This document shows, piece after piece, positions 61,503 to 64,000 of a stretch of DNA of 64,000 nt. Position 1 is the stretch's first letter; the number at the start of each line of letters is the position of its first letter. The position numbers and the translations under genes were made by a program. The notes beneath the pieces are model-generated. The model did no database searches. It saw nothing but the letters and a program-made list of their open reading frames with translations, and was not told where the DNA came from. The DNA comes from Brenneria populi (GTDB lineage: Bacteria > Pseudomonadota > Gammaproteobacteria > Enterobacterales > Enterobacteriaceae): positions 496,001 through 560,000 of the forward strand of contig NZ_JAYWTM010000004.1 in NCBI RefSeq assembly GCF_036016195.1, read 5' to 3'.

Positions 61503-64000
61503 ATGATCGACAAAAACCTTTCGCAAGACACGCCTGCCGACGCCCCCGCGGTCGCACAGCCCCCTGATTCGCCGCTGAATTACGGCGACGACATGCTGAA
61601 TTGCCAGACGCTGAAACAGCGGCTGGAGCAATTCCAGATCTGGCTGGGGAGCGAGTTTACATCGGGCGTCAGCGCGGAAGCGCTGATCGAGGCCAGAACG
61701 CTATTCATCGATCGCCTGTTGCAGCGGCTGTGGCTTTTCTATGGCTTTGAAAATATTACGCAGACGGCGCTGCTGGCCGTGGGCGGCTATGGGCGAGGCG
61801 AACTGCATCCGCTCTCCGATATCGACGTTCTGGTGCTCAGCCAGGAAAAACTCAGCGCGCAGCAATCGCAGCGCGCCGGCGAGTTCATTACCCTGCTGTG
61901 GGATCTCAAGCTGGAAGTCGGCCATAGCGTCAGAACGCTGGAAGAGTGTTTGCAAGAGGGGCGCGCGGATATTTCCGTCGCCACGAACCTGATTGAGTCG
62001 CGCATGATATGCGGCGACGTCGCGCTCTTTCTCCATCTGCAAAAACAGGTGTTCAGCGAAGCGTTCTGGCCCTCGGCAAAATTTTTCCCGGCAAAAATCG
62101 CCGAGCAGAACGAACGCCATCAGCATTACCACAGCACCAGCTACAACCTCGAACCCGATATCAAAAGCAGTCCCGGAGGATTGCGGGATATCCACACCCT
62201 GCTGTGGGTCGCCCGCCGCCACTTCGGCGCCACCTCGCTGGATGAAATGGTCGGTTTCGGTTTTCTGACGGAAGCGGAGCGCAAAGAGCTGAATGAGTGC
62301 CAAAGCTTCCTGTGGCGCATCCGGTTCGCGCTGCATCTGATACTGACGCGCTACGACAATCGCCTGCTATTCGACCGTCAGTTGAACGTGGCTCAGCTTT
62401 TGCAGTATCAGGGGGAAGGCAACGCCCCGGTAGAACGGATGATGAAAGATTTCTACCGCGTTACGGTGCGCGTCAGCGAGCTGAATCAAATGCTACTGCA
62501 GCTATTCGACGAGGCGATTCTGGCGCTGGAGGCGAATGAAAAACCCCGGCCGATTGACGACGAGTTTCAGTTGCGCGGCAATCTGATCGACCTGCGCGAC
62601 GAAACCTTATTCATCCGCAATCCCGTGGCGATCGTACGCATGTTTTACCTGATGGCGCGCAACGAAGAGATCGCGGGAATTTACTCCAGCACGCTGCGCC
62701 AGATTCGCCATGCGCGGCGGCATCTCTCCGGTCCGCTCTGCGCCATACCGGAAGCCCGCGAACTGTTTATGCGTATCCTGCGCCACCCGCACGCGGTAAA
62801 ACGCGCCCTGCTTCCGATGCATCGCCACGGCGTGCTGTGGGCCTATACGCCGCTGTGGGGCAATATCGTCGGGCAAATGCAGTTTGATCTCTTTCACGCC
62901 TACACCGTCGACGAACACACGCTTCGGGTGCTGCTGAAGCTGGAAAGCTTCGCCGACGAGAAGAATCGTACGCGCCACCCGCTGTGCGTGGAGCTCTATC
63001 CGCGCATTCCCCAGCCCGAACTGCTGCTGCTGGCGGGTCTGTTTCACGATATCGGCAAAGGCCGCGGCGGCGATCACTCGACGCTCGGCGCGCAGGACGC
63101 GCTGGAGTTCGCGGCCTTGCACGGCCTGAACTCGCGGGAGGCCCAGTTGGTTTCCTGGCTGGTGCGCCACCATCTGCTGATGTCGGTTACCGCGCAGCGC
63201 CGGGACATTCAGGATCCGGCCATTATTCAGCAGTTCGCCATGGAGATGCAGAGCGAAATCCGCCTGCGTCATCTGGTTTGCCTGACCGTCGCGGATATCT
63301 GCGCCACCAACGAAACCCTGTGGAACAGCTGGAAACAGAGCCTGCTGCGCGAGCTCTATTTCGCGACGGAAAAACAGCTGCGGCGGGGCATGCAAAACAC
63401 GCCGGATCTGCGCGAACACGTGCGCCATCATCGTTTACAGGCGCTGGCGCTGTTGCGTATGGAGAATGTTGACGAAACGGCGTTGAGCAACATCTGGAGC
63501 CGCTGCCGCGCCGACTATTTCCTGCGCCACTCGCCGAGCCAGCTGGCCTGGCACGCCCGCCATCTGTTGGAGCACGACATCAGCAAACCGCTGGTGTTGA
63601 TCAGCCAGCATGCCTGCCGAGGCGGAACGGAGATCTTTATCTGCAGTCCGGACAGACCTTACCTGTTCGCCGCGGTAGCGGGCGAGCTGGATCGCCGCAA
63701 CCTGAGCGTGCATGACGCGCAGATCTTCACCAGCCGCGACGGCATGGCCATGGACACCTTCATCGTGCTGGAGCCGGACGGCAGTCCGCTGGCGCAGGAT
63801 CGTCACGAAATGACGCGCTACGCGCTTGAACAAGCGCTGACGCAGCGGGATTATCAGCCGCCGCGCGCGCGTCGATCTTCGCCGAAATTGCGCCACTTCA
63901 GCGTACCGACCGAGGTTAATTTCCTGCCGACCCATACGGACAGGCGCAGCTATATGGAGCTTGTCGCCCTCGACCAACCGGGGCTGCTGGCCCGCGTCGG
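61503..64000 (+). CDS. glnD: Bifunctional uridylyltransferase/uridylyl-removing enzyme GlnD, 3' end outside the window
   Basis: GlnD adds UMP to PII proteins when glutamine is low and removes it when glutamine is high, linking nitrogen state to NtrBC and glutamine synthetase. About 832 of roughly 890 residues are visible. The nucleotidyltransferase motif GGYGRGELHPLSDIDVLVL starts near residue 94, and KSSPGGLRDIHTLLW follows near 221. The uridylyl-removing HD domain has LFHDIGKGRGGDHS near 512. The first ACT domain shows as TEIFICSPDRPYLFAAVAGE near 702, and the second (YMELVALDQPGLLARVG) is cut by the window end. The ATG at 61503 is 140 bases after map. Confidence 0.97.
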   Translation, partial: MIDKNLSQDTPADAPAVAQPPDSPLNYGDDMLNCQTLKQRLEQFQIWLGSEFTSGVSAEALIEARTLFIDRLLQRLWLFYGFENITQTALLAVGGYGRGELHPLSDIDVLVLSQEKLSAQQSQRAGEFITLLWDLKLEVGHSVRTLEECLQEGRADISVATNLIESRMICGDVALFLHLQKQVFSEAFWPSAKFFPAKIAEQNERHQHYHSTSYNLEPDIKSSPGGLRDIHTLLWVARRHFGATSLDEMVGFGFLTEAERKELNECQSFLWRIRFALHLILTRYDNRLLFDRQLNVAQLLQYQGEGNAPVERMMKDFYRVTVRVSELNQMLLQLFDEAILALEANEKPRPIDDEFQLRGNLIDLRDETLFIRNPVAIVRMFYLMARNEEIAGIYSSTLRQIRHARRHLSGPLCAIPEARELFMRILRHPHAVKRALLPMHRHGVLWAYTPLWGNIVGQMQFDLFHAYTVDEHTLRVLLKLESFADEKNRTRHPLCVELYPRIPQPELLLLAGLFHDIGKGRGGDHSTLGAQDALEFAALHGLNSREAQLVSWLVRHHLLMSVTAQRRDIQDPAIIQQFAMEMQSEIRLRHLVCLTVADICATNETLWNSWKQSLLRELYFATEKQLRRGMQNTPDLREHVRHHRLQALALLRMENVDETALSNIWSRCRADYFLRHSPSQLAWHARHLLEHDISKPLVLISQHACRGGTEIFICSPDRPYLFAAVAGELDRRNLSVHDAQIFTSRDGMAMDTFIVLEPDGSPLAQDRHEMTRYALEQALTQRDYQPPRARRSSPKLRHFSVPTEVNFLPTHTDRRSYMELVALDQPGLLARV

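Noticed and set aside
1..64000. tRNA genes, CRISPR arrays, intact insertion sequences or a prophage
   Set aside because: None was recognised; the only mobile-element trace is the integrase remnant at 28564-28955.

Overview
The window looks like about 64 kb of chromosome from a plant- or insect-associated enterobacterium (Enterobacterales). Core proteins such as RdgC, MutS, AccA, BamA, LpxA, FabZ, TilS and Map match the E. coli proteins as I remember them almost residue for residue. The base composition is GC-rich, ERIC-type intergenic repeats are present, and the secreted asparaginase closely resembles the Dickeya/Erwinia enzyme. I therefore favour Pectobacteriaceae (Dickeya, Brenneria, Lonsdalea) or a close relative. 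The genus is inference.

Layout. 1-10.6 kb: phoR (cut by the window edge) and phoB with a Pho box, the divergent sbcDC nuclease operon, rdgC, a dCache chemoreceptor with a predicted amino-acid-binding motif, ppnP and aroL. 10.7-18.8 kb, accessory: secreted L-asparaginase, the decayed scar of a polyol dehydrogenase and its GntR regulator, a four-gene SiaABCD-like partner-switch/diguanylate cyclase operon whose phosphatase carries a CBS pair, mltB, a PhnA-type zinc-ribbon protein and a YetF-like membrane protein. 18.9-29.1 kb, accessory: a LysR regulator, then M20 amidohydrolase, peptide-type ABC transporter (five genes) and an MmgE/PrpD enzyme, all on the minus strand; an ERIC element and a decayed integrase lie at the upstream end. 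29.2-35.6 kb: mutS, nlpE, yaeQ, yaeP, rof, tilS, yaeR. 35.7-40.2 kb: an L-lactate permease and lactate oxidation operon (lldP, lldEFG). 40.3-64 kb: the conserved macromolecule and envelope cluster, read on the minus strand from rpsB to accA (rpsB, tsf, pyrH, frr, dxr, uppS, cdsA, rseP, bamA, skp, lpxD, fabZ, lpxA, lpxB, rnhB, dnaE, accA), with map and glnD (cut by the window edge) divergent.

How the genes work together. The conserved cluster couples translation (S2, EF-Ts, ribosome recycling), UMP and isoprenoid supply, undecaprenyl and phospholipid precursors, outer-membrane assembly and lipid A synthesis with replication and fatty-acid initiation. The two accessory blocks add environmental functions. 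One is c-di-GMP signalling through a phosphorylatable SiaC switch. The other is uptake and hydrolysis of an unidentified N-acyl or peptide-like compound.

The most interesting candidates are the CBS-type SiaABCD operon, the LysR/M20/ABC/MmgE catabolic block beside an integrase remnant, and the amino-acid-type chemoreceptor. I saw no tRNA, CRISPR array or intact insertion sequence. All family calls come from reading the sequence; no database search was run.
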